This document shows positions 1 to 7,779 of a DNA stretch of 38,085 nucleotides, one piece after another; the first letter of the stretch is position 1, and each line of letters opens with the position of its first letter. A program made the translations under genes and the position numbers. The notes beneath the pieces were generated by a model, which was given only the letters and a program-made list of their open reading frames with translations, was not told where the DNA came from and ran no database searches. The stretch lies in contig NZ_SPQM01000036.1 of assembly GCF_004570345.1 (NCBI RefSeq), forward strand, positions 1 to 38,085. The letters run 5' to 3'. The DNA comes from Blastococcus sp. CT_GayMR20. GTDB taxonomy: Bacteria > Actinomycetota > Actinomycetes > Mycobacteriales > Geodermatophilaceae.

Positions 1-400
1 CGGCTCCTCGACGGCCAGCTGCCGGTACACCTCGTGCACGAAGGGATTGGCATCCCGGTAGGTGTGCTGGGGCGCCAGCCCGTACAGGGGGACCTCCACC
101 CGCACGCCGGCGTCCGCCAGCCGCCCGATCAGCGCCCAGTGCTGCGGTGCGATGCCACTGATGTAGGCCCCGCCGTGCAGGTAGACCGCCGCACGGCCCG
201 AGCCCGTCCACGGCCGGACGGTCCAGACCGGGAACCCACCGACGGCCCGGCAGGTCACGTCGTGCCGGGTGGTGAGCTTCTTCGGCGGCGGGGCCTCCAC
301 CTTGGGCGCGGCGATCCGGCGTCGTCCCCGCTCGGGTGTCGCGTACGCGCTTGCGGGTCACCCGCAGGAACAGGCCGACCGCGGTCATCTGCCAGCTCAC
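1..400 (-). CDS. alpha/beta hydrolase, partial, with apparent frameshift
   Basis: Runs off the left edge, so only the N-terminal part is visible. The reading frame below about position 345 encodes an esterase/lipase-like segment with the oxyanion-hole motif HGGAY, followed by a PLYGLAP stretch typical of the hormone-sensitive-lipase type (alpha/beta hydrolase 3). The catalytic Ser, Asp and His would lie beyond the edge. That frame has a TGA at about 363-361 and its only early start is GTG 300. A better N-terminus (GTG 400 or ATG 388, reading MTAVGLFLRVTRKR) lies in another frame and would join at about 345-352 if one base were removed or two added. The GTG at 400 is 6 bp after the upstream GNAT stop, as expected of a coupled start. 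I infer a frameshift, either real or a sequence error. Substrate unknown. Confidence 0.7.
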   Translation of the reverse strand, partial: MSWQMTAVGLFLRVTRKRVRDTRAGTTPDRRAQGGGPAAEEAHHPARRDLPGRRWVPGLDRPAVDGLGPCGGLPARRGLHQWHRTAALGADRAAGGRRRAGGGPPVRAGAPAHLPGCQSLRARGVPAAGRRGA

Positions 401-405
401 GCGGG

Positions 406-921
406 TCACTCAACCACGGCCGGCGCGATCAGCCGGAAGGCTTCCAGTTCCACGTCGTACCAGCGACGGAAGAGGCCGAGCGGCTGCATGCCCAGCCGGG
501 CGCAGACCGCCAGGGACGCCGCGTTGCCGGGTCGGACGACGGCGTAGACCTCCGGCAGCCCGGCGTCGAAGCCGCGCTCGATGACCGCGCGAGCCGCCTC
601 CGTCGCGTACCCGTGCCCCCAGCAGTCCGGGTGCAGGTGCCAGCCGACCTCGACCTCGCCGACGCCGTGGGGCAGCGGCTTGAACAGGACCGTCCCGGCC
701 ACCACGCGGTCCGGGAGCTCGATCGCCCAGCAGCCGAACCGCGCGTCCAGATCGTGCACCCGCGCCCACCGGGCGACCAGCTCAGGAGGCGCAACGGACG
801 GCGTCCCGCCCAGCCAGCGGCTCACCTCGTCCCGGCCGTAGAGATCGGCCAGCCGGGCGAGATCCGCGGGCGCCGTCGTCCACGCCCGAAGGCGCAGCCG
901 CGCGGTGCGCAGCTCCTCCAT
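406..921 (-). CDS. GNAT family N-acetyltransferase (RimJ/RimL-like)
   Basis: A 171-residue protein that probably transfers an acetyl group from acetyl-CoA to an amine. The N-terminus (TARLRLRAW) and the acetyl-CoA pyrophosphate loop CWGHGYATEAARAV at about residues 99-112 are typical of the Acetyltransf_3 (RimJ/RimL) group, and the length fits one GNAT domain. It lies 45 bp downstream of kamA and 6 bp upstream of the hydrolase on the same strand, so the three are probably co-transcribed. In methanogens and some bacteria a lysine 2,3-aminomutase pairs with a GNAT (AblA/AblB) to make N-epsilon-acetyl-beta-lysine. This protein is shorter than AblB and looks like a different GNAT subgroup, so that role is only a possibility. 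Confidence 0.85.
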   Translation of the reverse strand: MEELRTARLRLRAWTTAPADLARLADLYGRDEVSRWLGGTPSVAPPELVARWARVHDLDARFGCWAIELPDRVVAGTVLFKPLPHGVGEVEVGWHLHPDCWGHGYATEAARAVIERGFDAGLPEVYAVVRPGNAASLAVCARLGMQPLGLFRRWYDVELEAFRLIAPAVVE

Positions 922-966
922 CGCCGGTGGCTACCCCGGGACCGGGCGAGGACCACACGGCACCGC

Positions 967-2376
967 TCAGTTGAGCAGGTCCGCCGCCGACGCTGCCCGG
1001 GACGACGCGGCCTTCAGCTCCGCAGCCACCGGATCGTGCTCCCGCTCGGCCCACCACGACTGCCCGCTCGCCGGCAGCGTCGCGATCGGGTCGTAGTAGG
1101 TGTACCGCCGGTCGAGCGCCGCCTCGTCGGTGCGCTCGATCCCCGTGCGGTAGTTCTTCGTCCAGTAGCTGATGCCCCGCTCGCGGTCGTACTCGGCGAC
1201 CTGGTGCACCCAGCGCTTCCCGACGTAGGGCACATCGCAGACGATCCGAGGTGTCGCGAACCCGGGCAGGTAGCCCATGACGTCGTGCTGCAGTGTCTGG
1301 GCCTGGGCCAGCGAGACCCGCCAGTGCTCGGCGCTGGGGATCATGTCGCACATGTAGAAGTAGTAGGGGGTGATCCCCGCACCGTCGAGCAGCGCGAAGC
1401 AGAGGTCGAGCAGCTGCGTCGCCGAGTCGTTGACGCCCCTCAGGAGCACGCCCTGGTTGCGGACGTCGCGCACACCGGCGCCGAGCATCGCCTGGGCGGC
1501 CTCGGCCACCAGCGGCGTCACCGACTGGGCGGCGTTGACGTGCGTGTGGACGGCGAGGGACACGCCGCGGGCCCGGGCGGTCGTGGCCAGTCGTGTCATG
1601 CCCTCGACGACGTCGTCCTGGAGCCAGTGCTGGGGGAGACCCATCAGCGCCTTGGACGCCAGCCGGATGTCGCGGACCGACTCGATCTCCAGCAGGCCGG
1701 CCACGAACGCCTCCAGGTTCTTGAACGGCAGGTTGGCGACGTCGCCGCCGGAGACGACGACGTCGCGGACGCCGGGGGTCGCCCGCAGGTAGGCGAGCAT
1801 CTCCGCCTGCCGGTCCACCGGCTTGAGCTCGAACTTCAGCTTGGGGACGGCGGGCGTCGAGTTGCCCACCAGGTCCATGCGCGTGCAGTGGCCGCAGTAC
1901 TGCGGGCAGGTGGACAACAGCTCGGCGAGCACCTTGGTCGGGTACCGGTGGGTCAGCCCCTCGACGGCCCACATCTCGTGCTCGTGCAGCGAGTCGCGCG
2001 CGGCGTACGGGTGGCTCGCCGCCGCGCCCGGCAGCCGGTCCGACGCCACGGGCAGCATGTAGCGGCGCACCGGGTCCGCGAGCATCGCGGCCGTCGTCGG
2101 CACGTGCGCAGGCACCATCGTGTTGAGCATCTGCGGGGGCATCAGGAGTGACATGGTCGCCCGGCCGGCCTGGTCGGCCTCGACGTCGGCGTAGAAGGAC
2201 TCGTCGAGCAGGTCGCCGTAGACCCCCCGGAGCTGCCGGAGGTTCTTCACGCAGTTGGTGCGCTGCCACTGGGCGCTGCGCCACTGCTCCCCGGTCACCT
2301 CGGCGAAACCGGGCAGCCGACGCCAGTCGGGCTCGACGAGCTCGCGCGCCGCATACTCGTAGGGCTGTTCGAGCAC
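967..2376 (-). CDS. kamA: lysine 2,3-aminomutase (KamA family radical SAM enzyme)
   Basis: Family role: interconverts L-lysine and L-beta-lysine with a [4Fe-4S] cluster, SAM and PLP. The radical-SAM motif CPQYCGHC gives C157, C161 and C164. The SAM-binding GGD-type loop SGGDVANLP follows at about 209-217, and K387 in CDVPYVGKRW is the likely PLP lysine. The 469 residues are somewhat longer than clostridial enzymes. The start is GTG 2376, because AAGGAGGGGAG lies just upstream (about 2391-2381) and the kdd promoter region begins there. It is divergent from kdd-amidohydrolase-kamD-kamE-kal, which encode the following steps of the same pathway, so beta-lysine is very likely the intermediate. A role in making beta-lysine for another product cannot be excluded. 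Confidence 0.93.
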   Translation of the reverse strand: MLEQPYEYAARELVEPDWRRLPGFAEVTGEQWRSAQWQRTNCVKNLRQLRGVYGDLLDESFYADVEADQAGRATMSLLMPPQMLNTMVPAHVPTTAAMLADPVRRYMLPVASDRLPGAAASHPYAARDSLHEHEMWAVEGLTHRYPTKVLAELLSTCPQYCGHCTRMDLVGNSTPAVPKLKFELKPVDRQAEMLAYLRATPGVRDVVVSGGDVANLPFKNLEAFVAGLLEIESVRDIRLASKALMGLPQHWLQDDVVEGMTRLATTARARGVSLAVHTHVNAAQSVTPLVAEAAQAMLGAGVRDVRNQGVLLRGVNDSATQLLDLCFALLDGAGITPYYFYMCDMIPSAEHWRVSLAQAQTLQHDVMGYLPGFATPRIVCDVPYVGKRWVHQVAEYDRERGISYWTKNYRTGIERTDEAALDRRYTYYDPIATLPASGQSWWAEREHDPVAAELKAASSRAASAADLLN

Positions 2377-2504
2377 GGTGCTCCCCTCCTTGGCTCGGCG
2401 CTGCGGTTCTCCGCACCACGGGTGAGCCTACGGGAGAATCTTCGGCATTTCGCGCTCGACGCGATAGGTTCTTCTGCACCGAACGGGTGAGACGGGAGAG
2501 ACGC
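2377..2504. promoter_or_regulatory. divergent kamA/kdd promoter region with paired direct repeats
   Basis: The 128 bp between the divergent starts hold two direct repeats at 2405-2426 and 2467-2491. Both read GGTTCT, two bases, GCACC, two to four bases, GGGTGAG, and their starts are 62 bp apart. A minus-strand -10-like TAGGCT (2430-2425) points to a kamA start inside copy 1. A plus-strand TAGGTT (2465-2470) with a weak TTCGGC 18 bp upstream points to a kdd start inside copy 2. The -35 matches are poor, so the promoters are tentative, but the repeats are plain in the sequence. GGGAGAG at 2494-2500 is the kdd ribosome-binding site. There is no room for a cobalamin riboswitch. Confidence 0.55.
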
Positions 2505-3536
2505 GTGCGCACAGCGGCAGAACGGGCACTCGGCGTGCATCGCGTGCTCGACCCCCCGGGCGTCCTGCCCCAGGCGGCCCAGCGGCTCGACGCCGACCCG
2601 GCGATCGCGCTGGACGAGGTCCGCATCGCCGTGGAGCGGCTCAACCTCGACGCCGCGTCCTTCCGTCAGCTCTCCGAGGCGCACGGTGGTGACGGCGACG
2701 CCGTACGGGCCGCCGTCCTGGAGATCGTGCGGACTCGCGGCAAGATGCAGAACCCGGTCACCGGGTCCGGCGGCATGCTCATGGGCGTCGTCGATGCCGT
2801 CGGCCCGGAGTCGCCTCTCGGGCTGGTCGTCGACCAGCGGGTGGCCACCCTCGTCTCGCTGAGCCTGACCCCGCTGTGGATCACCGACGGCCTCGACCGG
2901 TGGGACGGCCGGTCCGAGCAGGTGCCGGCACACGGCACGGCGATCCTCTTCGCCCGCTCCATCGCCGCCGTGCTGCCCGACGACCTGCCCGACGCGGTGG
3001 CGCTCGCCGTCCTCGACGTGTGCGGGGCACCGGCCCTCACCGCGCGGGTCGTCGAGCGGACCGGCGCGCGGTCGGTCGCCGTCCTCGGGGCGGCGGGCAA
3101 ATCCGGCTGCCTCAGCCTGGCCGCCGCGGCGGCCGCCGGGGCCCAGGACCTCACCGGTCTCGTCCGGAACGAGTCCGAGGCCGCCGCCCTGCGCGCAGCC
3201 GGGCTGGCGGACCGCGTCGTCGTCGCCGACGCCACCGACCCGCTGGCCGTCGCGGCCGCCGTCGGCACCCCGGCCGACCTGACCGTCGTCTGCGTCGACG
3301 TGCCCGGCGCGGAACACGGCGCCGTACTCGCGACGGCCGACGGGGGCACCGTGGTCTTCTTCTCCATGGCCACCTCCTTCCCGGCGGCGGCACTCGGTGC
3401 GGAGGGAATGGCGGCGGACGTGACCATGCTGGTCGGCAACGGCTACACGCCCGGCCACGCCGCCCTCGCCCTGGATCTCTACCGCTCGAACCCCGGCGTC
3501 CGGGCCCTCGTCGATCCGCGCGTGACCGGATGCTGA
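2505..3536 (+). CDS. kdd: L-erythro-3,5-diaminohexanoate dehydrogenase
   Basis: Family role: NAD(P)-dependent oxidative deamination of L-erythro-3,5-diaminohexanoate to 5-amino-3-oxohexanoate plus ammonia. The 343-residue length and the N-terminus GVHRVLDPPGVLPQAAQRLD match the Kdd family. The Rossmann nucleotide-binding loop VAVLGAAGKSG lies at about 191-201. An open frame extends upstream, but GTG 2505 is chosen because GGGAGAG sits about 5 bp before it and family homology begins here. The gene overlaps the next by 7 bp and is first in a five-gene operon. Kdd is essentially restricted to the lysine-fermentation pathway, so it is the strongest single indicator of what the cluster does. Confidence 0.9.
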   Translation: MRTAAERALGVHRVLDPPGVLPQAAQRLDADPAIALDEVRIAVERLNLDAASFRQLSEAHGGDGDAVRAAVLEIVRTRGKMQNPVTGSGGMLMGVVDAVGPESPLGLVVDQRVATLVSLSLTPLWITDGLDRWDGRSEQVPAHGTAILFARSIAAVLPDDLPDAVALAVLDVCGAPALTARVVERTGARSVAVLGAAGKSGCLSLAAAAAAGAQDLTGLVRNESEAAALRAAGLADRVVVADATDPLAVAAAVGTPADLTVVCVDVPGAEHGAVLATADGGTVVFFSMATSFPAAALGAEGMAADVTMLVGNGYTPGHAALALDLYRSNPGVRALVDPRVTGC

Positions 3537-5038
3537 TCTCCGACATCACCATCGGGGACCGCTCCGGCCGGGCGGTGCACGTCGTCGACGGCCGGATCGC
3601 GTGGGTCGGCGACGCCGCCGACGCACCGGCCGCCGACCGCGTGGTCGCGGGGGAGGGGGCGCTGCTCACCCCGGCGTTCGTCGACTCCCACGTGCACGCC
3701 ACGGCGACCGGGCTGGCCCTCAGCGGGCTCGACCTCCACTCGAGCTCGAGCCTCGCTGCGGCGACGACGTCCGTCGCTGAGCACGTCCGCCGCACCCCGA
3801 CGGGCATCGTGCTGGGCACCGGGTGGGACGAGACCGGCTGGCCGGAGGGACGGGGACTCACCCGGGCCGACCTCGACGCGGTCGTCGGCGACCGGCCGGC
3901 CTACCTGGCGCGGGTGGACGTCCACTCCGCGACGGTCTCGACCGCCCTCCTGGACCTCGTCCCCGGCATTGCCGAGCTGCCCGGCTGGTCCGCCGAGGGG
4001 CAGCTCCGGCTCGACGCCCACCACGCGGCCCGGCAGGCCGCCTACGGGGCGATCGGCCCCGAGCAGCGGCGGACGGCGCAGCGGGCGACCCTCGACACCG
4101 CCGCCGCGCTGGGCATCGGCAGCGTCCACGAGATGGCCGGCCCGGAGGTCTCCAGCGCCGACGACCTGGCCGCCCTGCTCGAGCTGGCCGCCGGACCGGG
4201 ACCGCGCGTGCTCGGCTACTGGGGCGAGCTCGCCGAGCGCGGCGGGCTGGCGCTGGTCGGGGAGCTCGGGCTGGCCGGCGCCGGGGGAGACCTGTTCTGC
4301 GACGGCGCGTTCGGCTCGCACACCGCCGCACTCGGCAACGGTCCCTACGCCGACCGGCCGGACACCGCCGGCACACTCCGCTTCGCGACCGGTCAGCTCG
4401 CCCACCACGTCCGGGCCTGCACGCTCGCGGGCATCCAGGCCGGGTTCCACGTCATCGGGGACGCCGCGGTCGCGCAGGTCATCTTCGCCGTCGAGACCGT
4501 CGCCGCCGAGCTCGGGCGGCCCGCCGTCCGAGCGTGCCGGCACCGCCTGGAGCACGTGGAGATGATCGACCGGCCCGACATCGAGCGGCTGTCCGATCTG
4601 GGCATGGTCGCGAGCGTCCAGCCGGCCTTCGACGCCGCGTGGGGCGGGGACGCCGGCATGTACGCCGAGCGGCTGGGCGTCCACCGGGCGCTCGCGACCA
4701 ACCCGTTCGCCGCGATGGTCGACGCGGGTGTGGCGGTCGCCCTCGGCAGCGACGCACCCGTGACCCCGCTGGACCCGTGGGGCGGCGTGCACGCGGCGGT
4801 CGACCACCGCACCCGTTCGTCGGCCCTGCGCCCGTTCGACGCCTTCGACGCCGCCACGCACGGGGGCTGGTACGCCGCCCGGGCCGAGCACCCCGACGGT
4901 CCGCTCGCCGTCGGCGCCCCTGCGGACCTCGCGCTCTGGGCCACCGCGGACACCCTGTCCGGCCTCCTGGACGAACGGTCGCGCCCCGCGTGCCGCCTGC
5001 TCGTCGTCGACGGCGAGCCGATCGGAGACCTCCCATGA
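3530..5038 (+). CDS. YtcJ-like amidohydrolase (amidohydrolase 3 family)
   Basis: A 502-residue metal-dependent hydrolase. Visible metal and active-site motifs are DSHVHA (H54, H56), FHVIGD (H307), CRHRLEHVEM (H338, H342) and GSDAPVTP (D408). The stretches TGWDETGWP and DGAFGSHTA are typical of YtcJ/exoenzyme-regulatory-type amidohydrolases. ATG 3530 overlaps the kdd stop by 7 bp and the gene's own stop overlaps the kamD start by 4 bp, so it is translationally locked into the lysine operon. No amidohydrolase belongs to the textbook pathway. It could act on an acylated or cyclised intermediate, or on an amide of lysine feeding the pathway; this is inference and the substrate is unknown. Confidence 0.88.
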   Translation: MLISDITIGDRSGRAVHVVDGRIAWVGDAADAPAADRVVAGEGALLTPAFVDSHVHATATGLALSGLDLHSSSSLAAATTSVAEHVRRTPTGIVLGTGWDETGWPEGRGLTRADLDAVVGDRPAYLARVDVHSATVSTALLDLVPGIAELPGWSAEGQLRLDAHHAARQAAYGAIGPEQRRTAQRATLDTAAALGIGSVHEMAGPEVSSADDLAALLELAAGPGPRVLGYWGELAERGGLALVGELGLAGAGGDLFCDGAFGSHTAALGNGPYADRPDTAGTLRFATGQLAHHVRACTLAGIQAGFHVIGDAAVAQVIFAVETVAAELGRPAVRACRHRLEHVEMIDRPDIERLSDLGMVASVQPAFDAAWGGDAGMYAERLGVHRALATNPFAAMVDAGVAVALGSDAPVTPLDPWGGVHAAVDHRTRSSALRPFDAFDAATHGGWYAARAEHPDGPLAVGAPADLALWATADTLSGLLDERSRPACRLLVVDGEPIGDLP

Positions 5039-6654
5039 CCACCCTGTCGCTCGATCCCGCGCTGGTCGCCCGCGCCCGGCAGCTCGCTGCGCTCGCCGCG
5101 CGGCCGGTGATCGACCTGGCGCACCGGCACACCACCGTGTCCGTCGAGCGGGCCGTGCTGCGGCTCGCCGGGCTGACGGGCACCGACCCGGTGACGGGGG
5201 AGGGTGCGCCCGGGGTCGGTGGGGTGGGTGGCAACCCAGTGGACCGCGTGCCCTGGGTGAATCGCGTGGTCGACGCCGTCCGCGACCAGGTCGGCCTGGA
5301 GTCGGGCGTCGCGCTGCCGGTCTGGCACGCCCTCGCGTCGGGGAAGTCCCTGCAGGGACTGGCCGAGGACGTCGGGGCCGGGACCGCCCGCTTCGAGATC
5401 CCGACGGGCGCCGACGCCGACCGCGCCCGCGAGGCAGCCCGGGACGCCGCGGCCGCCGGCATCGCCCGCATCGACGCCAACCGGCGCCGGCGCGAGGAGC
5501 TGGTGTCCAGGCACGGCGACCCGCCCCGCCGTCCCTGGATCTACCTCATCGTCGCGACCGGGGACATCCACGAGGACATCCCGCAGGCCCAGGCCGCCGC
5601 GCGGGCCGGGGCCGACGTCATCGCCGTCATCCGGTCCACCGGGCAGTCGCTGTTGGACTACGTGCCCGAGGGCGCCACCCGCACCGGCTACGCCGGCACG
5701 TACGCCACCCAGGAGAACTTCCGGCTCATGCGGGCGGCGCTGGACGAGGTCAGCGCCGAGCTCGGCCGCTACGTCCGGCTGACCAACTACGCGTCCGGAC
5801 TGTGCATGCCGGAGATCGCCGTCCTGGCCGGGCTGGAGCGGCTGGACATGATGCTCAACGACGCGATGTACGGGATCCTCTTCCGCGACATCAACCCGCG
5901 GCGCACCTTCGTCGACCAGCGGTTCAGCCGGATGGTGCACGCCCGCGCGGGGATCATCATCAACACCGGCGAGGACAACTACCTGACCACCGCCGACGCC
6001 GTCGACGAGGCGCACACCGTCACGGTCAGCCAGCTGCTCAACGAGACGCTGGCCAAGGAGGCGGGCCTGGAGGACTGGCAGCTCGGTCTCGGGCACGCCT
6101 TCGAGATCGATCCCGACCGCCCGGAGTCCTTCCGGCTGGAGCTGGCGCACGCGCTGCTGGCCCGGTCGCTGTTCCCCGACGCACCGCTGAAGTGGATGCC
6201 GCCGACGAAGCACATGACCGGCGACGTCTTCCGCGGCTACCTGCTCGACGGCTTCTTCAACCTCGCCGGCGCGCTCACCGGCCAGGGGATCCTGCTGGTC
6301 GGGATGATGACCGAGGCCGTGGTCACCCCGTGGCTGTCCGACCGCGACCTGGCGCTGCGCAACGTCCGCTACGTGCTGAACTCCGCGGGCAACCTGGCCG
6401 AGGACTTCGCGCCGCCACCCGGCGGCTTCATCGACCGGCGGGCCGACACCGTGCTGCGCGAGGCCGTCGACCTGCTCGGCCGCATCGCCGACCACCCCGA
6501 GGGGCTGATCCAGGCGATCGCCGACGGCACCTTCGGCATCACCAAGCGGCCCCCGGACGGCGGCAAGGGACTCGACGGCGTCGTCGCCACCGGGCCCGAC
6601 GCGTTCAACCCGGCGCTGGAGCTGCTCGAGGCGAAGGAGACCGCAGATGCCTGA
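5035..6654 (+). CDS. kamD: lysine 5,6-aminomutase alpha subunit
   Basis: Large subunit of the adenosylcobalamin- and PLP-dependent aminomutase that moves the terminal amino group of D-lysine or L-beta-lysine. With beta-lysine the product is L-erythro-3,5-diaminohexanoate, the Kdd substrate. The 539-residue protein contains family-specific stretches such as RSTGQSLLDYVPEGATRTGY, YATQENFRLMR, TNYASGLCMPEI and WMPPTKHMTGDVFRGY; the last is the most recognisable. It is slightly longer than the roughly 516-residue clostridial subunit, with a Gly/Pro-rich insertion near residues 55-70. ATG 5035 overlaps the upstream stop as ATGA. The beta subunit follows with an 8-bp overlap, as expected for a heteromeric enzyme. 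Confidence 0.95.
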   Translation: MTTLSLDPALVARARQLAALAARPVIDLAHRHTTVSVERAVLRLAGLTGTDPVTGEGAPGVGGVGGNPVDRVPWVNRVVDAVRDQVGLESGVALPVWHALASGKSLQGLAEDVGAGTARFEIPTGADADRAREAARDAAAAGIARIDANRRRREELVSRHGDPPRRPWIYLIVATGDIHEDIPQAQAAARAGADVIAVIRSTGQSLLDYVPEGATRTGYAGTYATQENFRLMRAALDEVSAELGRYVRLTNYASGLCMPEIAVLAGLERLDMMLNDAMYGILFRDINPRRTFVDQRFSRMVHARAGIIINTGEDNYLTTADAVDEAHTVTVSQLLNETLAKEAGLEDWQLGLGHAFEIDPDRPESFRLELAHALLARSLFPDAPLKWMPPTKHMTGDVFRGYLLDGFFNLAGALTGQGILLVGMMTEAVVTPWLSDRDLALRNVRYVLNSAGNLAEDFAPPPGGFIDRRADTVLREAVDLLGRIADHPEGLIQAIADGTFGITKRPPDGGKGLDGVVATGPDAFNPALELLEAKETADA

Positions 6655-7393
6655 CGGGAGCATCGTCCGGCCCTACGGCGACACCACCGGCGACGGCATG
6701 GTGCAGACGTCGTTCACGCTGCCAGTGCCGGCCGGCCCGAGGGCCGAGGGCGCCGCCCTGCAGCTGGCGAACAAGATGGGCATCGAGCCGGCGATGGTCG
6801 TGCACAGCCACGCCATCGACGCCGGCTACACGTTCTTCGTCGTCTACGGCAGCGTCAAGCACCTCGTCGACCTCGACGCCGTCGTCGTCGAGGAGCGCGC
6901 CTACCCGCTGCTGTCCTCGTCGGAGATCAACGGCGCCATCCGGGCAGGCCTCAACCGCAAGATGGTCGTCCTCGGGGCGTGCATCGGCACCGACGCCCAC
7001 ACCGTCGGCATCGACGCGATCCTCAACGTGAAGGGCTTCGCGGGGGAGAAGGGCCTGGAGTACCTCCGCGAGATGGCGGTGACGAATCTCGGCGCCCAGG
7101 TGACGGTGCCCGAGCTGGTCACGAGGGCGCGCACCGCCCGAGCCGACGCCGTCCTCGTGTCCCAGGTCGTCACGCAGAAGGACGCGCACCTGCGCAACAC
7201 CCGCGAGCTCGCCGCCGCGTTCCGCGAGGCGATGGGGGAGTCCCGGCCCCTGCTGGTCGTCGGCGGCCCCCGCTTCGAGCCCGCCATGGCCGCGGAGCTC
7301 GGTGTCGACAAGGTCTTCGGCCGGGGGACGACGCCCGGCGAGGTCGCCAGTTACCTCATCTCCGCCCTCCTACCGGAAGCGAGCTCCGCATGA
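6647..7393 (+). CDS. kamE: lysine 5,6-aminomutase beta subunit (cobalamin-binding)
   Basis: Small subunit of 5,6-LAM, 248 residues. It has the base-off/His-on cobalamin motif DAHTVG (D116, H118, G121), in which H118 should coordinate cobalt. K129 in LNVKG is exactly 11 residues after H118, the same spacing as H133 and K144 in the Clostridium sticklandii enzyme, where the lysine forms the PLP Schiff base. The C-terminal half is a Rossmann-like B12 domain ending LLVVGGPRFEPAMAAELGVD. Active-site residues therefore look intact. ATG 6647 overlaps kamD by 8 bp, and the stop overlaps the kal start as ATGA. Confidence 0.95.
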   Translation: MPDGSIVRPYGDTTGDGMVQTSFTLPVPAGPRAEGAALQLANKMGIEPAMVVHSHAIDAGYTFFVVYGSVKHLVDLDAVVVEERAYPLLSSSEINGAIRAGLNRKMVVLGACIGTDAHTVGIDAILNVKGFAGEKGLEYLREMAVTNLGAQVTVPELVTRARTARADAVLVSQVVTQKDAHLRNTRELAAAFREAMGESRPLLVVGGPRFEPAMAAELGVDKVFGRGTTPGEVASYLISALLPEASSA

Positions 7394-7779
7394 CCGACCC
7401 ACGTCTGGGCCTCACCGTCACCCACCGCCGCTACGTGCCCTACGCGCACGCCCACTACGGCGGAGCGCTGGTCGACGGCGCCTACACGCTCGGCCTGTTC
7501 GGCGACGTCGCCACCGAGGTCGCGATCGTCATGGACGGCGACGAGGGCCTGCTCGCCGGCTACTCCGAGGTGCGGTTCCTGGGTCCGGTGCGTGCCGGCG
7601 ACGTCCTGGAGGCCACCGTCGAGGTGGTGCGCGTGGGCCGTCGCAGCCGTGAGCTGCGCTGCACCGCGCAGGTCGTGGCCCGCGCCGAGCCGGAGCGCGG
7701 TCCGTCCGCCGCCCGGGTCCTCGAGCCGCCGCTGCCGGTCGTCGAGGCGACCGCGACCCTCGTCGTACCCGGGCCTTGA
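7390..7779 (+). CDS. kal: 3-aminobutyryl-CoA ammonia-lyase (hotdog fold)
   Basis: Family role: removes ammonia from L-3-aminobutyryl-CoA to give crotonyl-CoA, the last dedicated step of the pathway. The 129-residue single hotdog domain carries AHAHYGGALVDGAYTLGLFG near the N-terminus and a following VRFLGPVRAGDVLEATVEV segment, as in Kal and beta-alanyl-CoA ammonia-lyases. ATGA coupling to kamE and its place at the operon end support Kal over a generic thioesterase. Its presence implies that 3-aminobutyryl-CoA is formed, yet the enzyme that normally makes it (Kce, DUF849) is not in this window. Confidence 0.87.
   Translation: MTDPRLGLTVTHRRYVPYAHAHYGGALVDGAYTLGLFGDVATEVAIVMDGDEGLLAGYSEVRFLGPVRAGDVLEATVEVVRVGRRSRELRCTAQVVARAEPERGPSAARVLEPPLPVVEATATLVVPGP

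Noticed and set aside
34..2151. Long plus-strand open frame (705 codons)
   Set aside because: Arg/Pro/Gly-rich shadow of the hydrolase, GNAT and kamA genes on the other strand; no recognisable domain or ribosome-binding site.
2377..2504. Possible cobalamin riboswitch before kdd, expected for a B12 enzyme operon
   Set aside because: The whole gap is 128 bp and must hold two promoters; no B12-box-like sequence seen.
3530..5038. The amidohydrolase as a direct substitute for Kce
   Set aside because: Kce is a zinc-dependent acetyl-CoA condensing/cleaving TIM barrel of another family (DUF849); these motifs are for hydrolysis. Kept only as an open question.
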